The translations under genes and the position numbers were made by a program. A stretch of 5,445 nt of DNA from Pseudomonadota bacterium (lineage in GTDB: Bacteria > Pseudomonadota > Alphaproteobacteria > Acetobacterales > Acetobacteraceae): positions 1-5,445 of the forward strand of contig JAKBCB010000282.1 of assembly GCA_021808185.1 (NCBI GenBank), written 5' to 3'. The notes under the pieces were generated by a model. The model was given only the letters and a program-made list of their open reading frames with translations. It was not told the DNA's origin and did not search any database. Shown in pieces: positions 5,445 to 5,445 of the stretch; within the stretch, counting starts at the first letter, position 1, and each line of letters opens with the position of its first letter.

Positions 5445-5445
5445 G

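Noticed and set aside
1..5445. A defence island, mobile element or other undescribed multi-gene system
   Set aside because: Genes fall into unrelated, separately transcribed housekeeping-type units with divergent and convergent orientations; no integrase, transposase, toxin-antitoxin pair, retron or CRISPR signature was found.

Overview
The window reads as an ordinary chromosomal stretch of a high-GC alphaproteobacterium, most likely a member of the Acetobacteraceae/Rhodospirillales. This is inferred from the strong G/C third-position bias, the family flavour of the proteins, and a two-hairpin intergenic repeat of the kind common in those genomes. No tRNA, rRNA, CRISPR array, transposase or phage gene is visible. 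I see no convincing undescribed multi-gene system, and the findings below are modest.

Left part (1-2172): the 3' two thirds of a D-aminoacylase-type amidohydrolase runs rightward off the left edge. It converges on a leftward gene for a Tat-exported substrate-binding protein of the branched-chain amino acid (LivJ/LivK) ABC family. A paired-hairpin repeat fills the 80-nt gap between the two stops. No ABC permease or ATPase gene is present, so the binding protein is an orphan here.

Middle (2231-4087): two short CHR-domain genes overlap by ATGA and form a rightward two-gene operon for a split chromate-type transporter. The first gene has an in-frame stop directly before its ATG and may be leaderless. 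The operon converges, with only 10 nt between stop codons, on a leftward gene for an exported CHAP-domain cysteine peptidase/amidase.

Right part (4088-5445): a conspicuously AT-rich, non-coding stretch lies upstream of the CHAP gene. It is bounded by a perfect 19-bp hairpin followed on the minus strand by a T-run, which is a textbook intrinsic terminator for the leftward RidA/YoaB-like gene. That gene has a plausible sigma-70 promoter of its own (TTGTCG-17-TACAAG). Further right, a small predicted lipoprotein gene overlaps by ATGA the end of an unidentified leftward gene that leaves the window, so those two are probably one operon.

The genes look like independent small units (amino-acid scavenging, ion efflux, cell-wall or envelope hydrolysis, metabolite damage control) and not parts of one pathway.
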